Source: CAZBYL01 sp964496275
GTDB taxonomy: Bacteria; Synergistota; Synergistia; Synergistales; Synergistaceae
Assembly (NCBI GenBank): GCA_964496275.1
Contig: CAZBYL010000007.1
Span: 1-55,162 of the forward strand
Reading direction: 5' to 3'
Length of the DNA stretch: 55,162 bases
Shown: in pieces, positions 36,083-44,477 of the stretch
Position numbering within the stretch: position 1 is the first letter of the stretch
Layout of the letters: every line of letters begins with the position of its first letter
Translations under genes and position numbers: made by a program
Notes under the pieces: model-generated
Told to the model about the DNA's origin: nothing
The model's input: only the letters and a program-made list of their open reading frames with translations
Database searches by the model: none

Positions 36083-37874
36083 GGCGCTCACAACTTTCTT
36101 CTTCATCGCCGTTAAAATTGGCGTCATGTACATATAATATGTCTGCGCCCATCCGTTTGAGCACATGACCTATGTCATCGGCAATAGGTGAGCTGACCCT
36201 GTCCGTAGGTTTAACGTCGGCAGCCTCAACAGTGGCGTTCTCTTCTTTTGTCTGCGGAACAACAATCTCCTTAAAAGTTTCTTGTGTCTGCTGAGCGGCC
36301 TTAACACTATGTTCATCCTGTATATTCCAAACTTCATATACCGCCGAAGATAGTATCTGTCTGTTTTGAGGCATAGAAAGTATAAGTTCCGCAAGAGACT
36401 CACCGGGAGCTGATAAATCCCAACCCGTCTCGGTGCGCACAAGGTCGGCGTGCAGCAAAGCAGAGGCAATAAGAAGTTTCTTGGATTCCAAACTATTTAT
36501 CAACTTTGAGAAATCAGATTCGCCCATCTCGGCACACATAGCATCAGAATCAAATTTTATGGATGACAAGGGCGGCATTGCCGCCTTCACCGCATCAAAC
36601 ACAAATTTATTATCGGTCTTTGCGGCGTTCTGTTCCGAAACAGTATTTGCCGAGGCAAAGACTTTGGTAGGTTCAGGAGTTCTGGGAGCTTCCGTGTGTA
36701 TCGGCATAGCAATGTTATTTCGAGGTTCATGTGCGGCCGGCTGCGGCGCAGGTTTCTGCCGAACAGTCCTATCTGTGCCGTATCCGGATATTATATTGGT
36801 AATTTCTAACATTATTAAGCCGGAGAAAACGTCGATTCTCATCCCATATCTTGTGCGAGGCAACAATTCATTGCAAAAAATGCAGACTGAACGAAGCTGC
36901 TCAGCATTCCATTGTGCAGCTTCGTTCTTTAAAAATTCACGCCCTGAATCCGAAAGCTCAAGGGCTTCAAGACCTTTTTCTCCCCAAAGGCTGTATATCC
37001 ATAAATCTCTGAAAATTGCAAAGAGTGATTCGCAAAACCGTTCCGGCGACATACCGGACGCCAGCATTTTACTCAAATCCACCGCTGCTTTTGCGGGGTC
37101 GCTGTGCATATTGACTGTCCATTTTTCAAGTTCCGTTCTGTTGCTGCCTCCGGTGAGATCCCTAACGCTGTCCAGCGTCAGGCTGCCCTTACCCAAAGCT
37201 ATGGCTTGCTCTGTAAGAGACAGAGAGTCTCTGAGAGCGCCGTCAGCCTGCCTTGCAATTTCCCACACCGCTTCACGGTCATAAGGAATGTTTTCGCAAT
37301 CGCAAACATAGGTTATTCTGGCAATCATATCCGCAACGGAGATTCTGTGAAAAGGTATATGCTGACAGCGAGAGCGTATAGTGACCGGAACTTTATGAGG
37401 CTCTGTCGTAGCAAGAAGAAAGACAACGTTCGAAGGCGGCTCTTCCAGCGTTTTAAGCAGAGCATTAAACGCTTGGTCGGTAAGCATGTGCACCTCGTCT
37501 ATAATGTACACCTTATATTGCGCACTCAACGGCTTTAAGTTTACATGTGTCTTTAGATCCCTGATTTCACCGATACCTCTGTTTGATGCACCGTCAATTT
37601 CTATAACATCAAGGTGTTCGCCCAATGCTATTCCGATACACGCGGAACACTTGCCGCACGGCTCATGGTCGGGGAGCGGGTTTTGGCAGTTCAGACTTTT
37701 GGCGACAAGACGAGCCGCAGATGTCTTTCCGCAGCCTCTCGGCCCAGAAAACAGATAAGCATGCCCAAGACGCCCTTCTTTCAGAGACTCCTGCAGAACA
37801 CTTACGGCAGCACTCTGTCCGACCATGTCAGAAAAAGTCTGCGGACGGTATTTACGATAAAGAGAAATATACAT
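36075..37874 (-). CDS. dnaX: DNA polymerase III gamma/tau subunit
   Basis: The clamp-loader ATPase. The 599-residue protein starts with YISLYRKYRPQTFSDMVGQ. Walker A GPRGCGKTSAARL lies at 44-56, the zinc Cys set CQNPLPDHEPCGKCSAC near 63-82, Walker B VYIIDEVHML, and the SRC sensor in TIRSRCQHIPF. The variable tail is about 230 residues. AGGAGG lies 6 bases before the ATG. It is the first gene of the operon running to galU; the gap upstream contains TGTAAAAT as a possible -10 without a clear -35. Confidence 0.96.
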   Translation of the reverse strand: MYISLYRKYRPQTFSDMVGQSAAVSVLQESLKEGRLGHAYLFSGPRGCGKTSAARLVAKSLNCQNPLPDHEPCGKCSACIGIALGEHLDVIEIDGASNRGIGEIRDLKTHVNLKPLSAQYKVYIIDEVHMLTDQAFNALLKTLEEPPSNVVFLLATTEPHKVPVTIRSRCQHIPFHRISVADMIARITYVCDCENIPYDREAVWEIARQADGALRDSLSLTEQAIALGKGSLTLDSVRDLTGGSNRTELEKWTVNMHSDPAKAAVDLSKMLASGMSPERFCESLFAIFRDLWIYSLWGEKGLEALELSDSGREFLKNEAAQWNAEQLRSVCIFCNELLPRTRYGMRIDVFSGLIMLEITNIISGYGTDRTVRQKPAPQPAAHEPRNNIAMPIHTEAPRTPEPTKVFASANTVSEQNAAKTDNKFVFDAVKAAMPPLSSIKFDSDAMCAEMGESDFSKLINSLESKKLLIASALLHADLVRTETGWDLSAPGESLAELILSMPQNRQILSSAVYEVWNIQDEHSVKAAQQTQETFKEIVVPQTKEENATVEAADVKPTDRVSSPIADDIGHVLKRMGADILYVHDANFNGDEEESCERHG

Positions 37875-37938
37875 GATAACCCTCCTGTAATTGCATCTAC
37901 ATTTTACAGTAAATAAGCGGCATTGAGCTAATATAAAA

Positions 37939-39051
37939 TTATTTGAAATAATCTGTCAGAGGATTACCCCTTCTCGCATTATTAAGCGCATCATTAATTC
38001 TTTTTCTCAGTTCAGGCAAAGATGGCATGCCCTCTATAAGTTCATCGCTTCTGATAATTTCCCTTCCCCGCATAAGCAGGACTTGAACACCGTTTATACT
38101 TCCTACCTGAACATCATACGGCGCCAACTCAAGTTCGAGTCTGTCCTCCAACCTTGATGCAAGACGGCGGAGCAAGGATTCGGATTCGTCATTCTGAGTC
38201 ATCGATATAAGAGCAGCCCCGTCAACGGTTAAGCGGACATCGCCTGATACGGTTACAACAGCTACTTTTAATGACTGTACAACATCTTTTCTCTGTACTT
38301 CGATTCCATTATCCTTCATATATTTCAGAGCCGCATCAACCCTCTCTTCATTCTCGGGGTGCGTCTGAAATATTCCCGGGTCTACATAGGCACGCTTGAG
38401 TTTTTCTATCTTCAGCCGTTCCATCATGGTCAGCATAGCGGCAGGGTTGTAGCCTGCTCTCCGCAATGCATCAATTCCCTTGGCGTCGGCTTCTTTTTCC
38501 AAATCAATACTGTAAGAATTCATTATAGCCGTCTGAAGCGCGCTTGAAAGCAGCATTGCAGCTCCGCCTCCGCCCTGTGTTGCTGCAATTATTCCGGCAA
38601 CGGTCAGAATACTCAGCCTGTTGTTCCTCGCTGCCTGGACAATGCCGTGCGCTCTGTCAGCGTGAACAAATTCATGAGCCATTACCGCAGCTATCTCGGA
38701 TTCGCTTTTCAGGAAGGTAAGCATTCCCGTCGTAAAATAGGTTTTACCTCCGGGCAAGGAGAATGCGTTAGGTTCTTTCATATCTATAATTTTTACATCA
38801 TATTCCAGATTGCGTTCCATAAACGGAGTGAGTTTTGCGGCTATCATCGCTAGTCTTGCCTCTTTGTCTGGATCCAGGACTCTCGGATATTGCTTCTCTA
38901 TTTCCGCCGAAGCCTTGTTGCCGATTTTTATCTCTCGTTTTATTGTTTTTGCCGTAGGAGTGGGAGAAGCATCCGCATAAGCGGATGGAGTGAACAGGGC
39001 AAAAATCAAAAGCAGCGCGCCCAAGACAGGAAGTATCATTTTCTTATTCAT
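37939..39051 (-). CDS. Secreted M48-family metalloprotease (BepA/LoiP type)
   Basis: A periplasmic-type zinc protease. The predicted signal peptide (MILPVLGALLLIFALFTPS...AYA-DA) ends near residue 27. The HExxH motif is AHEFVHADRAHG, with the third ligand in LEKEADAKGID. The C-terminal ~130 residues lack TPR repeats. Relatives in Gram-negatives act in outer-membrane protein quality control. Two or three nearby start codons lie behind GGAGG; 39051 is chosen so that the signal sequence begins MNKK. It lies downstream of the trxB terminator with a candidate promoter of its own. Confidence 0.88.
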   Translation of the reverse strand: MNKKMILPVLGALLLIFALFTPSAYADASPTPTAKTIKREIKIGNKASAEIEKQYPRVLDPDKEARLAMIAAKLTPFMERNLEYDVKIIDMKEPNAFSLPGGKTYFTTGMLTFLKSESEIAAVMAHEFVHADRAHGIVQAARNNRLSILTVAGIIAATQGGGGAAMLLSSALQTAIMNSYSIDLEKEADAKGIDALRRAGYNPAAMLTMMERLKIEKLKRAYVDPGIFQTHPENEERVDAALKYMKDNGIEVQRKDVVQSLKVAVVTVSGDVRLTVDGAALISMTQNDESESLLRRLASRLEDRLELELAPYDVQVGSINGVQVLLMRGREIIRSDELIEGMPSLPELRKRINDALNNARRGNPLTDYFK

Positions 39052-39074
39052 CACACGCATCACCTCCGACGTCT

Positions 39075-39102
39075 ATAATACTATTCTTGAGAATTGAAAC
39101 AA
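39075..39102 (-). promoter_or_regulatory. Candidate promoter for the M48 protease gene
   Basis: On the minus strand a -35-like TTGTTT (39097-39102), a 16-base spacer and a -10 TATTAT (39075-39080) sit between the trxB terminator and the protease start. The match to consensus is moderate. Confidence 0.4.
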
Positions 39103-39116
39103 GGGGTATATTACTG

Positions 39117-39156
39117 CCAAAAAAGAGACCCCCCGTATGAGGGGTCTCTTTTTTGG
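39117..39156 (-). terminator. Strong terminator after trxB
   Basis: A perfect 16-bp inverted repeat, CCAAAAAAGAGACCCC / GGGGTCTCTTTTTTGG, has an 8-base loop. The A/T ends of the arms supply the T tract on either strand, so it could act both ways. It lies 23 bases past the trxB stop. Confidence 0.85.
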
Positions 39157-39178
39157 CGGTGCGTATTTGTTCTTTAAT

Positions 39179-40375
39179 TTATGCTATGAATGACTTAACG
39201 TCTTCCACGCTCTTAGGCTCTGACGTATTGACGATCTCACCCTTCTTAAGTTCAACAAGAACGGGGAGTGCCTTCAATCCGAGCTTTTCTACCATTCTGG
39301 AGTTGCGGTATCCGTCTACAAAAGCGAGCTTTTTGCCAGCTTCCTTTGCATACGCCTCAGCTTCGACCTGCAGTGTTACCTGAGCCTGGTCTATGCTTGA
39401 GGTAAGAAGCGCAAACACATGCTCCGGCTCCATAAGAACCGAACGAAGGTGAAGCTGCTCTGTGATGTATGAGTATGCCGCCATGGAAGCGATTGCTCCG
39501 TCTCCGGCAGCTGTTACAACCTGGCGGAGGAACTTATCGCGAATGTCGCCTGCCGCGAATATACCTTCTACCGATGTTTCCATTTTTTCGTTCGTATCGA
39601 TCCAGCCGCCGCGTGTCTGTTTGACGACAGAACCCGGCTCACCAAGGTACGCTACGTTGGGCTCCGTGCCTACAAACACGAATACTCCGGCAACGGGAAG
39701 GTCGGATATTTCGCCTGTCTTGACATTCTTGAGCACGAGCTTCTCAACAAGTCCGTCACCTTCGATGGACTCAACGACGCTGTTCCATACCGGCTCGATT
39801 TTGGGATTGGCAAGTGCCTGCTCGATTGCGAGTCTGTCGGCTCTGAATTCATCGCGTCTGTGAATTATGTAAACCTTATTTGCGAAACGGGTAAGGTAAC
39901 CGGCCTCTTCGACCGCGACATTGCCGCCGCCGACGACTGCGATGGTCTCATCTTCAAAGAACGCTCCGTCGCAAACCGCGCAGTAGCTGACGCCTGCGCC
40001 TGTTTTCTCTGCTTCGCCGGGGCATCCGAGTTTACGGAAGCTGGCTCCTGTTGCCAAGATAATAGCTTCGGCTTCAATTTCGCCCTTGTCCGTTACGACG
40101 ATCTTGCTGCCGTTTTTGGTGTCTATGGATTTTACCGTGCAATCTCTGAATTCTGTGTTAAAGTGTGCGGCATGCTTACGGAAGGACTCTCCGAGTTCGG
40201 AACCTGTCGAGTGGATAACTCCGGGCCAGTTTTCAATTTCATCCGTGATATTGATCTGCCCGCCGGGTGTTCCTTTTTCGAGGATAAGAACATCAAGTCC
40301 CGCACGACGACCATATATTGCCGCTGAAAGCCCTGCAGGGCCGGCTCCGATGATTACCAGTTCTCTTTTTTCCAT
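39179..40375 (-). CDS. trxB: Thioredoxin reductase with extra C-terminal thioredoxin-like domain
   Basis: An NADPH-dependent flavoprotein that reduces thioredoxin. Residues 1-310 are a normal TrxB: FAD site IIGAGPAGLSAAIY, redox pair CAVC (Cys132, Cys135), NADPH site GGGNVAVEEA, and GIFAAGDIRDK. Residues ~313-398 form an extra domain with a thioredoxin pattern (KLAFVDGYRN, GLKALPVLVELKKGEIV with the expected cis-Pro), but the CxxC pair is absent. This differs from the active fusion known in Mycobacterium leprae. GGAGG is 9 bases before the ATG. It follows prmC by 59 bases and is closed by a strong terminator. Confidence 0.93.
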   Translation of the reverse strand: MEKRELVIIGAGPAGLSAAIYGRRAGLDVLILEKGTPGGQINITDEIENWPGVIHSTGSELGESFRKHAAHFNTEFRDCTVKSIDTKNGSKIVVTDKGEIEAEAIILATGASFRKLGCPGEAEKTGAGVSYCAVCDGAFFEDETIAVVGGGNVAVEEAGYLTRFANKVYIIHRRDEFRADRLAIEQALANPKIEPVWNSVVESIEGDGLVEKLVLKNVKTGEISDLPVAGVFVFVGTEPNVAYLGEPGSVVKQTRGGWIDTNEKMETSVEGIFAAGDIRDKFLRQVVTAAGDGAIASMAAYSYITEQLHLRSVLMEPEHVFALLTSSIDQAQVTLQVEAEAYAKEAGKKLAFVDGYRNSRMVEKLGLKALPVLVELKKGEIVNTSEPKSVEDVKSFIA

Positions 40376-40434
40376 GTTACTACGCCTCCATGATGTGTTG
40401 TTATTTTAAGTAACTCTTACATTCTATATCATAA

Positions 40435-41280
40435 TCAGAATACCTGCCATATTAAATGACGTAATATTCCATTATAATCATAGATTTTGTTGCTCAGACT
40501 AAAATTACCCCCCACAATTTTAAGCAGTTGACCAGATTGAAAGTCTCCTCCCGTTTCCACCGCAAAATATCCTCCGGGCTTCAAAAAGAGTGAGGCAGCA
40601 AGGATAAGTTTACGGTAAATGTCCAATCCGTCGGCGCCTCCGTCCAGGGCTTCGTGAGGTTCGTAGTCACGCACGTCACTCATAAGCCCCGCAATTTCCG
40701 AAGATGGAATGTAGGGCGGATTTGACACGATAAAATCCAAAGAGCCGGGCTCGATAGGGCACATCAACGGTTCGGATTCACAGATAAGAGAGAACCTTGC
40801 GCCGAGATCATACATATTGCTGTTAGCTTCGGCCCATTTAAGAGCGTCAGTACTCGAATCGATACCATAAGCGACCGCCCGCGGCATCTCAAGAAGAAGA
40901 GTTATTCCGATACAACCGCTGCCGGTACACCAATCCGCAAATTTCTCAGCGTTCGGTACAAGCTTTAGCAGCGCCTCTGCAAGAAGTTCAGTCTCGGGTC
41001 TCGGTATGAGAGAACCGTTACCTACCTTGAATATCCTGCCATAAAACTCGGATTCACCTATTATATACGACAGCGGTACACGCTTCGCACGTTTTTCGCA
41101 CATCGCATACAATGCGCCGGACTCGTCAGCCGACAGCTCATCATCATACTTTGTTATCAGCAAAGGACGAGATATATTTAAAACTCTTGACAGAAATATA
41201 TCAGTAACATACTCGGGTCTTTCTACTTCAGCGCACCTGAGCTTTTCTACACATTTGCGTCTTATTTCCGCAACTTTCAT
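40435..41280 (-). CDS. prmC: Peptide chain release factor glutamine methyltransferase
   Basis: Methylates the Gln of the GGQ motif in release factors. The 281-residue protein has the SAM-binding segment ADWCTGSGCIGI, the substrate loop FIVSNPPYIPSSEI (NPPY), and the N-terminal helical domain with RVPLSYIIGESEFYG. It lies 4 bases after prfA, whose product is its substrate; this pairing is classic. Confidence 0.96.
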   Translation of the reverse strand: MKVAEIRRKCVEKLRCAEVERPEYVTDIFLSRVLNISRPLLITKYDDELSADESGALYAMCEKRAKRVPLSYIIGESEFYGRIFKVGNGSLIPRPETELLAEALLKLVPNAEKFADWCTGSGCIGITLLLEMPRAVAYGIDSSTDALKWAEANSNMYDLGARFSLICESEPLMCPIEPGSLDFIVSNPPYIPSSEIAGLMSDVRDYEPHEALDGGADGLDIYRKLILAASLFLKPGGYFAVETGGDFQSGQLLKIVGGNFSLSNKIYDYNGILRHLIWQVF

Positions 41281-41284
41281 TGTG

Positions 41285-42358
41285 CTATACGGAAAGAGCC
41301 TTTAATTTCTCCGCTTGGTCAGCTTCCGAAAGAGACCTTATAAGTTCGTATATGTCTCCGTCCATTATTTGATCCAATTTATACAGCGTTAAGTTTATTC
41401 TGTGGTCGGAAAGACGGTTTTGAGGGAAATTGTATGTTCTGATTCTCTCCGATCTGTCTCCGGTTCCAACCTGCCCCTTGCGTTCGGCAGCCATTTCTGC
41501 ATTCTGCTTTTGAAGCTGCGCATCATAGAGCTTTGTTCTCAGGAACTGCATCGCCTTTGCCCTGTTTTTTATCTGCGAACGTTCATCCTGGCACGTCACG
41601 ACGATGCCGGTTGGGAGATGGGTAATTCTCACTGCCGAATCCGTCATATTTACATGCTGCCCGCCCGCTCCGCTCGCACGATAGGTATCGATTTTGAGAT
41701 CCTCTGTCCTGACTTCTACGTCCACATCTTCAGCCTCGGGAAGGACTGCAACTGTCGCGGTAGATGTGTGTATTCTGCCGCTGGCTTCCGTCTCGGGTAC
41801 ACGCTGAACCCTGTGCACTCCGCTCTCAAATTTCAGAGAGCTAAAGGCTCCGACTCCATCGACTCGAAATACTATTTCTTTGTATCCGCCTATCCCTGTC
41901 TCGTTGCCGGAAATAATCTCCGTCTTCCAGCGTTCGCGTTCTGCAAATCGTGTGTACATACGAAAAAGATTTGCTGCAAACAGAGCGGCCTCTTCTCCGC
42001 CCGCGCCACCCCTTATTTCGATCATAACACTCTTGTCGTCGTTAATGTCCTTCGGAAGAAGCAGTATCTGAATATCGTGTTCCAATTCCGGCAGACGCTC
42101 TTCAAGGGAAGAAAGCTCCTCTTTGGCAAGCTCCTTCATTTCAGGGTCATCGCCGCCGGCCATTTCCTTTGCATCCTCAATTCCCTTCAACACCTTCTCA
42201 TATTCCATGAAGGCATCCACTATAGGGGTCAAGTCGGCGTGCTTTTTGCCAAGTAACTGCATCTCATGCGGGTCGTTGGCAACGTCGGAATCTGCCATAC
42301 GGGCCTCTATTTCTTTGTAACTAGCTTCAATTTCTTTTAACTTCTGCATTAAATCCAT
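41285..42358 (-). CDS. prfA: Peptide chain release factor 1
   Basis: Recognises UAA and UAG stop codons. The 357-residue protein has the catalytic GGQ in YRASGAGGQHVNMTDSAVRI, the class signature RSYNFPQNR-type stretch (IRTYNFPQNRLSDHRI), and the N-terminal coiled-coil. The peptide-anticodon region lies near residues 185-190 (VPETEASGR), where RF1 has PxT; PET is a form of it. It sits between the yqhQ-like gene and prmC with gaps of 4-5 bases. Confidence 0.97.
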   Translation of the reverse strand: MDLMQKLKEIEASYKEIEARMADSDVANDPHEMQLLGKKHADLTPIVDAFMEYEKVLKGIEDAKEMAGGDDPEMKELAKEELSSLEERLPELEHDIQILLLPKDINDDKSVMIEIRGGAGGEEAALFAANLFRMYTRFAERERWKTEIISGNETGIGGYKEIVFRVDGVGAFSSLKFESGVHRVQRVPETEASGRIHTSTATVAVLPEAEDVDVEVRTEDLKIDTYRASGAGGQHVNMTDSAVRITHLPTGIVVTCQDERSQIKNRAKAMQFLRTKLYDAQLQKQNAEMAAERKGQVGTGDRSERIRTYNFPQNRLSDHRINLTLYKLDQIMDGDIYELIRSLSEADQAEKLKALSV

Positions 42359-42363
42359 ATATC

Positions 42364-43299
42364 TTACACCACCTGTGAGTTCTGATTTGCTTTTTCAGGA
42401 TTGAGAGCCAAGTCGAGAGCAGTAAGGGCTACTTCTAACTGATCCTCAGACGGTTCGCGAGTTGTCAGATATTGCAGAGACAGGGCAGGCATGATACACA
42501 TCCGCCCCCATGTATCTGAATTGGAAGCGGCTCGTATAAATTCATACGACACACCTATCACAAACGGCAAGAGGATTACTCGGCTGCCGACTCTCCAGAA
42601 CACAGACCCCCCGCCTATACACGCAAACACAATTATGCTGACAAAAATTACGACCAGTAAAAACGAGGTACCGCAGCGCCTATGTATACGAGAATACTTT
42701 GCAACCGACTCGGGAGTAAGCGGCGCATCATTCTCATAAGCATTTATCGTTTTATGTTCGGCTCCGTGGTATGCAAAAACACGCTGAATATCCTTCCACA
42801 AGCCTATAATTGCGACATAACCGACAAATATGACACCGCGCATAACACCTTCTGCCGCGTTTTTCCATATATGGGAGAACCCCATAAGGGAGGTCAAATA
42901 CTCAGACACAAACATCGGGAGAGCCACAAAAAGCCCCACAACCGCCAAAAGAGCGACTGCCACCGAACCAACCATCTCAAGCGGAGATATTTTCTCTTCC
43001 TCACCTAAGCTTATATCGGCCGAAAGCGAAAGAGCTTTCATACCGATGCGCATCATCTCGACCATAGTAGCAAAACCGCGTACTATGAACAGCTTCCATA
43101 TACCATGTTTAAGCCACTCGGAACCAAGCCACGCATTAAGATATATTCCGCCGCCGGGCTCTCTGACGGCAAGCCCCCAATGCTCGGGACCTTTCATCAA
43201 GACACCCTCAATGACGGCCTGTCCTCCGACAGGAATCCTTTTGGGTGCAAGCTGCATAAACGCGAAACCAAATATTTGAAATATAAGCAGTATCTTCAT
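42364..43299 (-). CDS. DUF1385 membrane protein (YqhQ-like)
   Basis: A conserved membrane protein of unknown function. The 311-residue product has the family start VGGQAVIEGVLMKGPEHWGLAVR and the block AYHGAEHKTINAYEN with RCGTSFLLVVI. Hydrophobic segments are at about 110-135, 145-170, 215-240 and 245-265. Its ATG overlaps the thyX stop as ATGA. It precedes prfA-prmC, an association found in several phyla, but its role there is unknown. Confidence 0.9.
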   Translation of the reverse strand: MKILLIFQIFGFAFMQLAPKRIPVGGQAVIEGVLMKGPEHWGLAVREPGGGIYLNAWLGSEWLKHGIWKLFIVRGFATMVEMMRIGMKALSLSADISLGEEEKISPLEMVGSVAVALLAVVGLFVALPMFVSEYLTSLMGFSHIWKNAAEGVMRGVIFVGYVAIIGLWKDIQRVFAYHGAEHKTINAYENDAPLTPESVAKYSRIHRRCGTSFLLVVIFVSIIVFACIGGGSVFWRVGSRVILLPFVIGVSYEFIRAASNSDTWGRMCIMPALSLQYLTTREPSEDQLEVALTALDLALNPEKANQNSQVV

Positions 43300-43988
43300 T
43301 CTGAAAGCATCGTATCCATGTCAGGGTACGGAGATCCGCAGGAGTGAGCTTCTGTACACTCGCCTTTAACAACACACGACGGTCCTGCAACGGCAAAAAG
43401 GTCAGGTTCCGCGGCACGCACAAGTTTCAGCATTCTGCACGCCAAATCACGTATCTCCCACTGCGCTCTTTTACAAAGTCTGAGAGCAAAAAAGTGGTGC
43501 AGCTCCCGAGCGTTCATTGTTACGACAATTCTTGTTGCGGCTCCATGCGGGAGTATAAAACGAGCATCCTCCTTATCGACACCAAGTTCGACAAGACGTT
43601 CATAGCAGTTCCACGCAGATTCGGCCTGTTCCTTATACAGGCGGGCTGCCTCTTCATTTTTGATAACGGACGGAGGCAGGATACATGAAGGCGCCTTTAC
43701 CGAAACATACCTTTGGCTCTGCTGCGAGTAGCTGGCCATTCTGTGGCGGACAAGCTGATGCGTGGCAACCCGGCTTATACCCTCTATCGCAAACGTAAAG
43801 GAGACGTGTTCAAACGGAGAAAGATGTCCTGATTCGTTTAGCATCTTCAAAAATTTTGAAATTTTATCGCGGTCAAGCCCTTCCAATATATCGGCAGCCC
43901 CTGAAGAGCTGTAACATATCTTTGCAGCCGCGGCAACTATCTGAGAAGCGTGCGGCGTACCGGCTATAAGCTGTACTGATATCGCCAT
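43296..43988 (-). CDS. thyX: Flavin-dependent thymidylate synthase ThyX
   Basis: Makes dTMP from dUMP using FAD and methylene-tetrahydrofolate, independent of ThyA. The signature RHRMASYSQQSQRY (RHR-X7-S at 81-91) is complete, and HVSFTFAIEGISRVATHQLVRHR precedes it. Length is 230 residues. GGAGG is 7 bases before the ATG. It is the first gene of the thyX-yqhQ-prfA-prmC run and follows the rpmE terminator. Confidence 0.96.
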   Translation of the reverse strand: MAISVQLIAGTPHASQIVAAAAKICYSSSGAADILEGLDRDKISKFLKMLNESGHLSPFEHVSFTFAIEGISRVATHQLVRHRMASYSQQSQRYVSVKAPSCILPPSVIKNEEAARLYKEQAESAWNCYERLVELGVDKEDARFILPHGAATRIVVTMNARELHHFFALRLCKRAQWEIRDLACRMLKLVRAAEPDLFAVAGPSCVVKGECTEAHSCGSPYPDMDTMLSE

Positions 43989-44043
43989 TATGATACCTCC
44001 CTAGGGCATTTATATAATTTGAGACAACATAAGACCAGAGAAA

Positions 44044-44073
44044 AAAGAGGGGAGCCTAAAAGCTCCCCTCTTT
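44044..44073 (-). terminator. Terminator after rpmE
   Basis: A 12-bp perfect stem AAAGAGGGGAGC/GCTCCCCTCTTT has a 6-base loop, followed on the minus strand by TTTC so that a run of six T results. It lies 10 bases past the rpmE stop. Confidence 0.88.
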
Positions 44074-44082
44074 GGGCAAAAG

Positions 44083-44319
44083 CTATTCTGCTGTGCCTTC
44101 GACGTTTTTCTGACCGTAGTCGACACCTGCATATTTCTGACGGAACTTTTCCAAGCGCCCTGCTTCGATTACACGGCCCTTTTTGCCGGTGTAGAACGGG
44201 TGGCAGGCATTGCATATTGAAACTCTCATGTCTCCTGTTGTTGACCTGGTTTCAAATGTATTGCCGCAAGCGCATGTGACCTTACATGTCTCATATTTCG
44301 GATGGATGTCTTTCTTCAA
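44083..44319 (-). CDS. rpmE: Ribosomal protein bL31, zinc-binding form
   Basis: A large-subunit protein bridging the two subunits. The 78-residue protein has the zinc ligands Cys16, Cys18, Cys36 and Cys39 and the family stretch SICNACHPFYTGKKGRVIEAGRLEKF. The start is TTG at 44319 with GGAGG 9 bases upstream. It is a single-gene unit with its own promoter and terminator. The Cys-containing form is the one usually replaced under zinc limitation; no second copy is in this window. Confidence 0.97.
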   Translation of the reverse strand: MKKDIHPKYETCKVTCACGNTFETRSTTGDMRVSICNACHPFYTGKKGRVIEAGRLEKFRQKYAGVDYGQKNVEGTAE

Positions 44320-44366
44320 TGTATTGCACCTCCAGATGTTCTTGTACGCCTAACATACAGCAACAT

Positions 44367-44395
44367 ATTATATTGCAGGTCGCTGAAAGACGCAA
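44367..44395 (-). promoter_or_regulatory. Promoter of rpmE
   Basis: On the minus strand a -35 TTGCGT (44390-44395), exactly 17 bases, and a -10 TATAAT (44367-44372) lie about 45 bases before the rpmE start. This is among the closest consensus matches in the window. Confidence 0.75.
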
Positions 44396-44477
44396 GGATA
44401 AAATATAATCTTTTACACTATTTATCTGACAACGCGTTATATTTTACTTCATCTGTAAGCTGATGTAACAGGCAATA

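Noticed and set aside
36433..37284. 283-residue plus-strand open frame
   Set aside because: Antisense shadow of dnaX, which has complete clamp-loader motifs.
41402..42256. 284-residue plus-strand open frame
   Set aside because: Antisense shadow of prfA; no recognisable domain.
44396..44477. Terminator for polA in the gap before rpmE
   Set aside because: The only inverted repeat (TTAC...GTAA region) is broken and lacks a T run.
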